DNA of 64,000 nucleotides. It comes from Nematopogon swammerdamellus (Eukaryota > Arthropoda > Insecta > Lepidoptera > Adelidae). The stretch lies in contig OX336339.1 of NCBI GenBank assembly GCA_946902875.1, forward strand, positions 25,203,349 through 25,267,348, written 5' to 3'. Positions 18,963 to 29,969 of the stretch are shown here, one piece after another. Every line of letters begins with the position of its first letter. The stretch's first letter is position 1. Made by a program: the position numbers and the translations under genes. A model generated the notes under the pieces. It was not told the DNA's origin and ran no database searches. It worked only from the letters and a program-made list of their open reading frames with translations.

Positions 18963-19045
18963 TTATCCCGAACCTGAGAATAAACAGAGCAATCGGTGTT
19001 TTGCTGCGAGAATACCGATAATTACAGCACAACACCAACCACCAT
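18963..19045 (+). repeat. FamC 5-prime fragment
   Basis: ATCCCGAACCTGAGAATAAA, AATCGGTGTTTTGCTG and ACAGCACAACACCAACCACC. Repeated at 24942-25024. Confidence 0.6.
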
Positions 19046-20394
19046 ATTGGAAGTAGTCCCAATAAAAGAACTTCTCTTCTTTATACTAATAAAAATAATT
19101 TAATTATCTATTGTATTAAAATAACAAAGAAACTTACCTTTGCAAATATGTTTGTCTAAGTAATAATATTATTTTAATATCGGTTTATATGAAACTACTT
19201 TTATTTCACTCACTAATGACAAAAATCCAATGAAACAAATTGACTCCGAGCACTATTCTCCACGAAAATAATCCATCATCAACGGAAAATCCCAAACATA
19301 TGGTGTCCGCCATTCCACCTTGACAACTGCGCAGTTCCTCGATTCGCAAAATTTTAACCGATGTCTTTTGTGAACTCCTTCTTTAACGGTCATTATTTAA
19401 AATGTTTAACGATTTAAAAAAATATCAATTACATTTCAAATGTTTAAAAATGGAATAATAACCAAATGTAAACAAAAACAGGTACTTACCAGCGCCAGTC
19501 CAACGGGAGAATGGCTGAAGGCTGAAACTCGTCGCCCCGACACCGGTCGATAGGTTAGCGCATGCGTGCTTACCGCCGACCGGCGTAAAGGGGGTCCTAT
19601 GTCCCCTGCTAAATTTCAGTACAGATTGCACCTTACCGCGACGGATATGACGTCAGTTTATGATGGATGTGCATGGGATGCAACGGGCGCGTCGATAAAA
19701 CCCGCACGAAGCCTCGCCGAACAAGGCCGTACCCAGGCGATTAGGGGGGTTGTAACCCCTCCCGAAATTGGTAACCATTATGGCTGGTCTTCAGAAAACA
19801 TATTTTTGAGCGAACTTCAACTAAATCACAACACAAAGGACAACTTTTACCAGGCTTAGACGCATAATGACCAATACATATTGGGAAAATAACGCAAGAA
19901 GACCAAAACGCGTATAAATTCAGGATTACTTTTTCCGTACATTTTTTAAATACCTACTCCTGAAATATATGGTGAAGATCTTTTTTTTGCCCCAGAATGC
20001 ACCAAGTAGTGTGCACGAGTGCACCAAAACAAAAGATGTTCAGAATATGAAATACTACACGCTCAGCCTTAATGCTAACACCCATTTTTGAAACACGGTG
20101 TTTAATAAAATACATTACGTGCATACCTGTTCATATAACATTAAGTCATACAAAGTTTACAAATATTTTTTCGAACCTTGACCCCCCCGGAAACAAAATC
20201 CTGGGTACGGCCCTGTCCCCGGATGCAGCCCGGGCTCTGCACATAGGGCTGGCTATGTACTTACATATTATGGACCTTCCGCGCCCTACCGTCTGGTACG
20301 TCTGGTACATACACGTAGATGCGACGCAATTAGCTATTTGTAATTGCAATGTAATTACAATTCTGATCACTTTGCAATGTAAACTTGTTTTTTT
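19046..20394. other. No recognised gene; low-copy sequence within the block
   Basis: AT-rich 19046-19480, then mixed sequence. GGTACGGCCCTGTCCCCGG (20209) with CCCCCCGGAAACAAAATCC just before looks like a TE end, but has no other copy in the window. ORFs here (19425-19631 minus, 19566-19859, 20072-20416) have no recognisable domains. Repeated at 25025-26373. Confidence 0.4.
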
Positions 20395-20395
20395 T

Positions 20396-20645
20396 ATTTT
20401 TTTTTATGGAAACTGACACGGTTGGCTACATCACCTACAACGTCCGTGATGTCAGCCCATAACACCGGGTGAACTAGGTGCCATGTCAGTGCTTCCCCCT
20501 TTGATCGTGCCGGCTACACTAAACTGGCCGGAAAACACAAACTATTTACATAGCCGTTTGGACCGACGTTTCATTCAGTGCGGTGGTACCAACCCGGGCG
20601 GGTTAAACCCTACCACCAAGTAAGATTAGGAGGGAAGGGACTTAG
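20396..20645 (-). mobile_element. FamA SINE 3-prime half (minus)
   Basis: T-run with TATGGAAACTGACACGGTTG through CCCGGGCGGGTTAAACCC; stops before the 5S-like head. Repeated at 26375-26624. Confidence 0.85.
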
Positions 20646-20697
20646 GGACAGTTGTTTCGCTGCGTCGTCGCTTCCGATTTCAATTGCTGAACATGAG

Positions 20698-21000
20698 CCA
20701 GACTTAAAATCAATACTAATAATAAATCTGTAAGGGATGGTCATGGAGTAAGTTACTTTGTTTTATGAGAAAGGTACTGCGTTTGTAGACTCTATGTATG
20801 ATACCAAAACTAAATTGACGATTTTTAGAAATATTTTCTGCATGTATGTATGTATGTAAGTTCCTCCATAACTCTTAAACCGATCATCCGAATTCTATGA
20901 AACTTAGTACAAGCACATTTTAATATACGGGACACAGGATAGGCTAATTAAAATTCAGTTCCGGTTAGGCTAAGATGTGGCTCTCATATACGTTTCTACT
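20698..21000 (+). mobile_element. Helitron-like 5-prime part
   Basis: Starts TCAATACTAATAATAAATCT as in the Helitron-like element at 34863-35236 (reverse strand), continuing GATGGTCATGGAGTAAGTTA and TCCTCCATAACTCTTAAACC, and ending at CGGTTAGGCTAAGATGTGG. The 3-prime GC hairpin and CTAG end are absent. Repeated at 26677-26979. Confidence 0.65.
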
Positions 21001-21776
21001 CAATTACTACTCTGCTATGTTGACATAATATAAGAACGATTAATTTTAAACAAAAAAACATTATCTTTTACATTCAAAACTACATGCAATAAATCAAAAG
21101 ATCAAAAAAAATCAATTCAAAAACCCGTACGTCCTGCTTGGTAGTATACTTCGAGATTCATTTTGAAACACAAAAAAAAATTGAAAGTTCACGTCGAAAT
21201 GTTTTTAACATTGAAAATGTTTTTTCGATCGCGTTGGCAGGGCACCCATTCCAAGGAAAAGTGCGACATCGCCCTGGTGTCGTGAATTTTACAGCTACGT
21301 GGGGGTATGATTAGGGTGTCAATCAAGTCAAGATGCGTCTTGGCGCGGGCTACAATATGGCGTAAACATTTTTTGAAAAAAGTAAAAAACTGTTTTAAAA
21401 AACAAAAAATGTCGAAAAATTACGTGATTTTTTGGTGTCTTCTCTCATTGAACCGGCGATTTCTCAAAAACGAAAAACGATATCGAAAAAATTAAAAAAG
21501 CCTTCGGGGTATTGAGTTGGGCTACAATTTGCAAAAAACGGGACCTCGCTATCTCTCACGGTCTAGGCTGTAGCTTATCCTTTATGTGGCGAGATTTTGA
21601 ATACCGCGGGAGGTATGTGCGGCGCGCGAACTAATGTGCTCGGAGCGGTGTGTAGGCGCCGTAAGGTCGGTCGAATAACAAAAATGAGACATGAGATGTT
21701 GAAACTAATAGACATAGTGTTCAGGATATTAACAATAACGTAAACTTTCAAGTCAATGAAACAGTTTTTTTTTTTT
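21001..21776. other. No recognised gene
   Basis: AT-rich start, then a segment with TCTCAAAAACGAAAAACG. The 62-codon ORF at 21307-21495 is lysine-rich and of no recognised family. The single A/G difference between block copies (21043) lies here. Confidence 0.4.
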
Positions 21777-22243
21777 TTTTATTGAACCTGACACGGTTGG
21801 CTACATCACCTACAACATCCGTGATGTCAGCCCATAACACAGGGTGAACTAGGTGCCATGTCAGTGCTTCCCTTCATTTCATGTCGGCTACACTAAACTG
21901 GACGGAAAACACGAACTATTTACATAGCCGTTTCGACCGACGTTTCGTTCAGTGCGGTGGTACCAACCCGGCCGGGATAAACCCTACCACCTAGTAAGGT
22001 AAGAAGGGAAGGGACCTACAGTTTAACGTGGAATCCGAACCACGGTCAGCCTCCAACGGTCGATCGGTCACCCATCCAATCACTGACCGCGCTCAGCGTT
22101 GCTTAATAACAGTTGACTAACCAACCGCGCCACTGAGCTACCGAGGCTGACGAATTTTCTTATCCCTTAGTCGACTTTTACGACATGCGACGGGGAGAGA
22201 TGCAGTGGGGCTATTCTTTTTAAGTACCGACCCCACACGGTAC
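21777..22243 (-). mobile_element. Composite SINE, type I (FamA joined to FamC)
   Basis: Reading on the minus strand: FamC terminus (GTACCGTGTGGGGTCGGTAC, CGACTAAGGGATAAG), junction AAAATTCGTCAGCCTCGG, then a full FamA SINE to its poly(A), here TTTTTTATTGAACCTGAC. The same composite with the same junction is at 57782-58258 at about 99% identity, so the two parts moved as one unit. Copy in the second block at 27756-28222. Confidence 0.85.
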
Positions 22244-22263
22244 ATTTAATACTTATGTGAATC

Positions 22264-22447
22264 GTGCGGATCGGAGGCAAGCTTCTCGGATACGTTCGTT
22301 GCGCAAGGAATCGCTTGAAGAATTTCAAAAAATATATGGATAATAATTTGTATTCCAGTACGCTAAATTCATATTGTAATGTGTGTGATAGAAAATGGTG
22401 GAATAATAAGTTGCGCTGTGTGAAGGAAGATACGCCGGTGTGGAGTC
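22264..22447 (+). pseudogene. Helitron/DUF6570-like N-terminal fragment, truncated by block junction
   Basis: Identical to the start of 28243-28712, up to the residues TPVWS, where the junction with copy 2 cuts the reading frame. It contains the CNVCDRKWW metal-binding-like pair but not the second CxxC nor the ERLISPR motif. It shows that the duplication right edge lies in this ORF. Confidence 0.75.
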
Positions 22448-22706
22448 AAAAAAACATTTGTTGAAATAACTCGTCTCTTGTATGGGGAACCCCATTATTT
22501 TTTTACATTTTCTACTTATAATTTTTTTTTTTTATGGAAACTGACACGATTGGCTACATCACCTACAACATCCGTGATGTCAGCCCATAACACCGGGTGA
22601 ACTAGGTGCCATGTCAGTGCTTCCCTTCGATCGTGCCGGCGACACTAAACTGGACGGATTTTATTTGTTGTTATATTCGCCATATAGGCCAGGAAACGAA
22701 TGATTG

Positions 22707-23218
22707 TAGCCGGAAAGCTCGAAAGCAGAAAGTTTGACTTCGGAACTTTGTTCTGACTAGTTAGGTGGTAAACATACTAAAAGTCTCCACCATTGGAGGG
22801 TGCGCCCTAGGGGGGGAAGGGGCACAAAGAAGGTCCCATTTTTCGGTTTTTCGCTTATATCTCGAAAACGGTGCATCATAAGAAAAACTGTTCAATCAAG
22901 AAGTAATAAAATTCTCTACAACTTTGATATTATACACTTTTTACCAATTCTCAATCGTTGTCGAGATATAAGGTCCGAAAAAAGGCCCATTTTCAAAAAT
23001 GAGTTTTTTACCTCACTTTTTTTGTCATATATTGCTTTTATTTGCAAATAAAATCGGCCTTTTTTCGGACCTTATAATCGACAACGATTGTGAATAAAAT
23101 TGGTAAAAGTGTATAATATCAAAGTGGTAGATAATTTTATCACCTCTTATTCCGTAATTGAACAGCTATGATGCACAGTTTTCGAGATATAAGCCGAACC
23201 GAAAAATGGGACCTTCTT

Positions 23219-23253
<35 letters not shown>

Positions 23254-23357
23254 TAGGGCGCACCCCCCACTGGTGGGAACTTTTAGTATGTTTACCTCCT
23301 AACTAGTCAGAACAAAGTTCCGAAGTCAAACTTTCTGCTTTCCAGCTTTCCGGCTAG
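22707..23357. mobile_element. Palindromic foldback, second copy
   Basis: Same as 16730-17378, with a 31-base C-run at 23223-23253 in the right arm. Confidence 0.9.
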
Positions 23358-23744
23358 ACCCCTTATTTGAGCACTCATTTACTACGCTAATAACAACAGA
23401 GATTGCAATATATTTTTATTAAATACCAATAGTATGGCTTATTGTTATTATTTTTTTATTATTTATACAATATAATAAAAAAAAAATACACATTTTTCAT
23501 ATATTTTTTTCACTGATTCACAGCAGACAAGTCGAAATATATGAAAAATGTGTATTTTTTTTATTATATTGTATAAATAATAAAAAAATAATGCTAATAA
23601 CAACACAAATTCTGTGAACATTTCAACCGGCTACCTATTACGGTTACGAAGATAAAGCCCTAGGACGGGCGGACGGACAGACAGACAGACTAGTAGGCTT
23701 ACTATAATAGGCTTCTGTCCTAGTAAGGTATTAGTGGCCCTTTG

Positions 23745-24115
23745 TCAGCCTCGGTAGCTCGGCGGTGGCGGTCGGTCGACTGGAGCGCGGTTTGTACTTG
23801 GATGGATGACCGCTCGATCGTTGGAGGCTGACCGTGGTTCGGATTCCACGTTAAACTGTAGGTCCCTTCCCTTCTTATCTTACTGTGGTTAAGTGGCAGG
23901 GTTTATCCCGCCCGGGTTAGTGCCACCGCACTGCATGAAACGTCGGTCGAAACGGCTATGTTGGTAAATAGGTAGTTCGTGTTTTCCGTCCAGTTCAGTG
24001 TAGCCGACATGAAATGAAGGGAAGCACTGACATGGCACCTAGTTCACCCAGTGTTATGGGCTGACATCGCGAATGTTGTAGGTGATATACCCAACTGTGT
24101 TAGTTTCCATAAAAA
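23745..24115 (+). mobile_element. FamA SINE, second-block copy
   Basis: Same as 17766-18136; I saw no difference. Confidence 0.85.
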
Positions 24116-26374
24116 CCGGCCAAGTGCGAGTCGAACTCGCGCACCGGGCGGGGGTTCCGTATCGCCATGTCACGGCTAGCGCCACTCACGCCATCTAGAT
24201 GGCGTGTTATGAAATGCTTCATATTAGTTAAATGTCATGATTAGTTAAAATGCTTCATAATCTATTCGGTAGATGGCGCGCGCGCGCATAGACTTTTTGG
24301 TTTCTTCTATGGGAACTAATTTGTCCCCCAAATCTGTCCCCCAAAATCGAAATTCGTTCATTTACGCTGTACATTCGTGATCAAACTCTATATGTACCAA
24401 ATTTCAACTTTTTTCGTCCACTAGTTTCTATTACATAGATAAATATTTACCATTGACGTATATTTCTCTATGATATTAATTTACTAACTCTGGAAATAGG
24501 AGGCATCGTTTTGAATCACAAAAGTTTTTACGAAGACAGGAAATTTTTCTTTAAAACAATTTTCAAAGTTGCGCACAATTGAAAGAAGAACATTACGCGA
24601 AAGCAAACGACAAATACAGCAGTGCGCAAAGGCGGACTTATCACCGCGAGTGATTTCTCCCAGTCGACCTTTAAATTAAACTATATTCCATTTAAGATTC
24701 CACACCAATATAAAAATGTCTGGGCGCGCCCGCCCAAGATGCGCAGACGCGAGGGCGGGGCGGGGCAGGGTAGGCGGGGGCGGCACACGCAACCTGCCCG
24801 AACACGACCTTGTTCAAATTATCGACCACTTGTTGCGGGCCCCTCCTCGAGAGTAAGCCGTCACCACAACACCATATGTCACGGGAAAAAAAACATGTTT
24901 TCTTAGCTTGCTAGAATTTCAAATAAACATACGATAACTCTTTATCCCGAACCTGAGAATAAACAGAGCAATCGGTGTTTTGCTGCGAGAATACCGATAA
25001 TTACAGCACAACACCAACCACCATATTGGAAGTAGTCCCAATAAAAGAACTTCTCTTCTTTATACTAATAAAAATAATTTAATTATCTATTGTATTAAAA
25101 TAACAAAGAAACTTACCTTTGCAAATATGTTTGTCTAAGTAATAATATTATTTTAATATCGGTTTATATGAAACTACTTTTATTTCACTCACTAATGACA
25201 AAAATCCAATGAAACAAATTGACTCCGAGCACTATTCTCCACGAAAATAATCCATCATCAACGGAAAATCCCAAACATATGGTGTCCGCCATTCCACCTT
25301 GACAACTGCGCAGTTCCTCGATTCGCAAAATTTTAACCGATGTCTTTTGTGAACTCCTTCTTTAACGGTCATTATTTAAAATGTTTAACGATTTAAAAAA
25401 ATATCAATTACATTTCAAATGTTTAAAAATGGAATAATAACCAAATGTAAACAAAAACAGGTACTTACCAGCGCCAGTCCAACGGGAGAATGGCTGAAGG
25501 CTGAAACTCGTCGCCCCGACACCGGTCGATAGGTTAGCGCATGCGTGCTTACCGCCGACCGGCGTAAAGGGGGTCCTATGTCCCCTGCTAAATTTCAGTA
25601 CAGATTGCACCTTACCGCGACGGATATGACGTCAGTTTATGATGGATGTGCATGGGATGCAACGGGCGCGTCGATAAAACCCGCACGAAGCCTCGCCGAA
25701 CAAGGCCGTACCCAGGCGATTAGGGGGGTTGTAACCCCTCCCGAAATTGGTAACCATTATGGCTGGTCTTCAGAAAACATATTTTTGAGCGAACTTCAAC
25801 TAAATCACAACACAAAGGACAACTTTTACCAGGCTTAGACGCATAATGACCAATACATATTGGGAAAATAACGCAAGAAGACCAAAACGCGTATAAATTC
25901 AGGATTACTTTTTCCGTACATTTTTTAAATACCTACTCCTGAAATATATGGTGAAGATCTTTTTTTTGCCCCAGAATGCACCAAGTAGTGTGCACGAGTG
26001 CACCAAAACAAAAGATGTTCAGAATATGAAATACTACACGCTCAGCCTTAATGCTAACACCCATTTTTGAAACACGGTGTTTAATAAAATACATTACGTG
26101 CATACCTGTTCATATAACATTAAGTCATACAAAGTTTACAAATATTTTTTCGAACCTTGACCCCCCCGGAAACAAAATCCTGGGTACGGCCCTGTCCCCG
26201 GATGCAGCCCGGGCTCTGCACATAGGGCTGGCTATGTACTTACATATTATGGACCTTCCGCGCCCTACCGTCTGGTACGTCTGGTACATACACGTAGATG
26301 CGACGCAATTAGCTATTTGTAATTGCAATGTAATTACAATTCTGATCACTTTGCAATGTAAACTTGTTTTTTTT

Positions 26375-26624
26375 ATTTTTTTTTATGGAAACTGACACGG
26401 TTGGCTACATCACCTACAACGTCCGTGATGTCAGCCCATAACACCGGGTGAACTAGGTGCCATGTCAGTGCTTCCCCCTTTGATCGTGCCGGCTACACTA
26501 AACTGGCCGGAAAACACAAACTATTTACATAGCCGTTTGGACCGACGTTTCATTCAGTGCGGTGGTACCAACCCGGGCGGGTTAAACCCTACCACCAAGT
26601 AAGATTAGGAGGGAAGGGACTTAG
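26375..26624 (-). mobile_element. FamA SINE half, second-block copy
   Basis: Same as 20396-20645. Confidence 0.85.
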
Positions 26625-27755
26625 GGACAGTTGTTTCGCTGCGTCGTCGCTTCCGATTTCAATTGCTGAACATGAGCCAGACTTAAAATCAATACTAATA
26701 ATAAATCTGTAAGGGATGGTCATGGAGTAAGTTACTTTGTTTTATGAGAAAGGTACTGCGTTTGTAGACTCTATGTATGATACCAAAACTAAATTGACGA
26801 TTTTTAGAAATATTTTCTGCATGTATGTATGTATGTAAGTTCCTCCATAACTCTTAAACCGATCATCCGAATTCTATGAAACTTAGTACAAGCACATTTT
26901 AATATACGGGACACAGGATAGGCTAATTAAAATTCAGTTCCGGTTAGGCTAAGATGTGGCTCTCATATACGTTTCTACTCAATTACTACTCTGCTATGTT
27001 GACATAATATAAGAACGATTAGTTTTAAACAAAAAAACATTATCTTTTACATTCAAAACTACATGCAATAAATCAAAAGATCAAAAAAAATCAATTCAAA
27101 AACCCGTACGTCCTGCTTGGTAGTATACTTCGAGATTCATTTTGAAACACAAAAAAAAATTGAAAGTTCACGTCGAAATGTTTTTAACATTGAAAATGTT
27201 TTTTCGATCGCGTTGGCAGGGCACCCATTCCAAGGAAAAGTGCGACATCGCCCTGGTGTCGTGAATTTTACAGCTACGTGGGGGTATGATTAGGGTGTCA
27301 ATCAAGTCAAGATGCGTCTTGGCGCGGGCTACAATATGGCGTAAACATTTTTTGAAAAAAGTAAAAAACTGTTTTAAAAAACAAAAAATGTCGAAAAATT
27401 ACGTGATTTTTTGGTGTCTTCTCTCATTGAACCGGCGATTTCTCAAAAACGAAAAACGATATCGAAAAAATTAAAAAAGCCTTCGGGGTATTGAGTTGGG
27501 CTACAATTTGCAAAAAACGGGACCTCGCTATCTCTCACGGTCTAGGCTGTAGCTTATCCTTTATGTGGCGAGATTTTGAATACCGCGGGAGGTATGTGCG
27601 GCGCGCGAACTAATGTGCTCGGAGCGGTGTGTAGGCGCCGTAAGGTCGGTCGAATAACAAAAATGAGACATGAGATGTTGAAACTAATAGACATAGTGTT
27701 CAGGATATTAACAATAACGTAAACTTTCAAGTCAATGAAACAGTTTTTTTTTTTT

Positions 27756-28222
27756 TTTTATTGAACCTGACACGGTTGGCTACATCACCTACAACATCCG
27801 TGATGTCAGCCCATAACACAGGGTGAACTAGGTGCCATGTCAGTGCTTCCCTTCATTTCATGTCGGCTACACTAAACTGGACGGAAAACACGAACTATTT
27901 ACATAGCCGTTTCGACCGACGTTTCGTTCAGTGCGGTGGTACCAACCCGGCCGGGATAAACCCTACCACCTAGTAAGGTAAGAAGGGAAGGGACCTACAG
28001 TTTAACGTGGAATCCGAACCACGGTCAGCCTCCAACGGTCGATCGGTCACCCATCCAATCACTGACCGCGCTCAGCGTTGCTTAATAACAGTTGACTAAC
28101 CAACCGCGCCACTGAGCTACCGAGGCTGACGAATTTTCTTATCCCTTAGTCGACTTTTACGACATGCGACGGGGAGAGATGCAGTGGGGCTATTCTTTTT
28201 AAGTACCGACCCCACACGGTAC
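27756..28222 (-). mobile_element. Composite SINE type I, second-block copy
   Basis: Same as 21777-22243. Confidence 0.85.
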
Positions 28223-28242
28223 ATTTAATACTTATGTGAATC

Positions 28243-28712
28243 GTGCGGATCGGAGGCAAGCTTCTCGGATACGTTCGTTGCGCAAGGAATCGCTTGAAGA
28301 ATTTCAAAAAATATATGGATAATAATTTGTATTCCAGTACGCTAAATTCATATTGTAATGTGTGTGATAGAAAATGGTGGAATAATAAGTTGCGCTGTGT
28401 GAAGGAAGATACGCCGGTGTGGAGTCATTTGGTGAATATCGGATATTATCCGACTATAAGTGGATTCAAGGTTTGCGGCACGTGTATGAAGAGGCAAATC
28501 TACCTGCACTATGCCCCATAAGCGAGCGATTAATATCACCTCGTTTGCCGTTTATGGCGATTAGACATGTGAGATTTTTCGAGAGATCGAAGAAATTGTG
28601 TGGGCAAGTTATTAATGTATGGAGCCGGAAGGAAGCCATAGGAACTCCTAAACTACACATGATAAATCAACCATGTTTGGGCTCGTTGGATTTGTCTTCG
28701 CAAGTACTCTAG
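28243..28712 (+). pseudogene. Helitron-associated N-terminal region (DUF6570-like), frameshifted
   Basis: Frame 1 gives YCNVCDRKWW, then FKVCGTCMKRQI: two CxxC pairs about 50 residues apart. The second reading, in another frame, continues ALCPISERLISPRLPFMAIR and GQVINVW. In lepidopteran Helitron Rep/Hel polyproteins a cysteine-pair region is followed by an L(E)ERLISPRxPFMxI block and a VVNVP-like motif just before the Helitron_like_N domain; order and spacing fit. An upstream third frame (ASRIRSLRKESLEEFQKIYG) also looks coding, so at least two frameshifts have occurred. No Rep HUH motif or helicase follows, so this is a dead N-terminal remnant. Confidence 0.65.
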
Positions 28713-28770
28713 TCATATATGATTTCCAGGGTCCTAATGATAGAGCCGGAAGGAAGCTATAGGAATATAC

Positions 28771-28826
28771 ATAGGTTAGGTTAGAAGATGCGTCGCACCT
28801 AACCTAACCTAACCTAACCTAACCTA
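28771..28826. repeat. Interstitial (TTAGG)n telomere-type repeat
   Basis: GGTTAGGTTAG at 28774-28784 faces CCTAACCTAACCTAACC at 28798-28826 across a 13-base spacer. (TTAGG)n is the ancestral insect telomere repeat. The tract is too short to be a telomere. The inverted arrangement would fold as a hairpin. Confidence 0.85.
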
Positions 28827-29097
28827 GGTATATAGGTAATATTTTTATATTTGATATTTATTAATATGTTACTTTAGTTAGACATAATGTCAAGCTTATC
28901 TCTTTTTCTGTCTAAATTTTAGTTTAATTTTTTTTAAGCGGCTTGTGTTTTTTGAAAAAGTAATAAAAAATATGTAAATGTAATACTTTATTTTTTATTT
29001 TGTTGAGTTCATTTTCAATGTACCTCGAAGGTCGTGTAATGCACGAGATCTGTGAATTTTTCTGTAGGTACGTTACGTGTTAACAAAGAGATTATAA
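28827..29097. other. AT-rich spacer
   Basis: No ORF or repeat recognised. Lies between the TTAGG tract and the FamD palindrome. Confidence 0.4.
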
Positions 29098-29309
29098 ATT
29101 ACAAATTTAAAAAACCCCCGACTCTTAAAAAGTCAAAAATAATTTCCGTTTACTTACTTAAAGGAGTCGGTAGACCGCTAAGTAAATTCCCGCGCAACTT
29201 TTGAGTCTTTATATTTAATTTACTTAGCGGTCCCCCGACTCCTTTAAGTAAGTAAACGGAAATTATTTTTGACTTTTTAAGAGTCGGGGGTTTTTTAAAT
29301 TTGTAATTT
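29098..29309. mobile_element. FamD palindrome (~90-bp arms)
   Basis: Left arm from ATTACAAATTTAAAAAACCC and right arm to GGGTTTTTTAAATTTGTAAT are almost perfect reverse complements across a ~20-base centre containing CTTTTGAGTCTTTATA. Both arms carry the ACTTAAAGGAGTCGG block. Confidence 0.9.
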
Positions 29310-29508
29310 AACTTTTATTTCAAGCTTTTTAAAAAAAACCGCATGCAAATCGGTCCACTTTTGAAGATAATAATTTTTTTTATTACTTAATTACTTAATT
29401 ACTTGATTACAAACATAGCTAAGAACCATCCCGATTAAACAGGCTTCCTAATAAAAAAAACCGCATCCAAATCGGTCCATCCGTTTGGGAGCTACGATGC
29501 CACAGACA

Positions 29509-29547
<39 letters not shown>

Positions 29548-29590
29548 AACTTATAACACCCCTCCGTTTTTTTCGTCGGGGGTTAAAAAG
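29310..29590 (+). mobile_element. FamD remainder
   Basis: AAACCGCATGCAAATCGGTC, AACCGCATCCAAATCGGTCC, TTTGGGAGCTACGATGCCAC, a (CA)n tract at 29509-29542 and TTTTCGTCGGGGGTTAA. Together with the palindrome it gives a complete family member read in reverse. Confidence 0.8.
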
Positions 29591-29912
29591 GGGATATAGA
29601 GAGGACATTGCGAATATTTCCATATAAACTTTTTGAGCTCAAGATTATAATACGCCATCTAGCTTTGAATAGCAAAAACATGATGTAATATAGAACACAT
29701 AATTAGAACACATTTCATCTATCGGTCGATAGATGAAGCCAATAGTCTAATAGGACGAGAGCCAACGACCAAAATGATAGTTGATTTTATATGAGCGATA
29801 AAATCGTTAAATTTAATTTACTATTCCGTTTTGATCAATTGACCCAAATTCACTTGTAAAAATGATTTTGAGACTGTTTGAGCTCTCTTGAGTTGAGTTT
29901 GAGTTGAAATGA
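29591..29912. other. Unassigned, AT-rich
   Basis: No ORF or repeat partner recognised. Ends at the TA target site of the mariner element. Confidence 0.4.
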
Positions 29913-29969
29913 TATTAGGTGCTGAAATTGAAAATGAAATTGCCGTTTCTACAAACTGACCACTTGTAT

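Larger units (their letters stand above)
16471..22447. repeat. ~6-kb tandem duplication, copy 1
   Basis: This 5977-bp block is repeated head-to-tail at 22448-28426. At all points I compared the copies are identical except one A/G difference (21043 vs 27022) and the length of a poly(C) run (29 vs 31). The right end stops inside a Helitron-like ORF at GTGTGGAGTC and passes directly to the first base of copy 2. At the breakpoints only CA is shared, so the join looks like microhomology- or end-joining-mediated, or an assembly artefact. Confidence 0.97.
22448..28426. repeat. ~6-kb tandem duplication, copy 2
   Basis: A 5979-bp repeat of 16471-22447 in the same orientation. All internal features recur at an offset of 5977 (before the poly(C)) or 5979 (after it): SINE fragment 22527-22657, palindrome 22707-23357, poly(C) 23223-23253, foldback 23440-23594, SINE 23745-24115, FamB 24118-24324, GC-rich ORF 24716-24856, SINE half 26375-26624, Helitron-like 26677-26979, composite SINE 27756-28222. 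Its right end continues without break into the longer Helitron-like ORF, so copy 2 keeps the ancestral right flank and copy 1 the ancestral left flank. Confidence 0.97.

Noticed and set aside
20072..20416. 114-codon ORF in both block copies
   Set aside because: It ends in SINE-adjacent T-rich sequence, has no recognised domain, and an opposing ORF covers the same bases.
28798..28826. True telomere end
   Set aside because: Only about six repeat units, with unrelated DNA on both sides.
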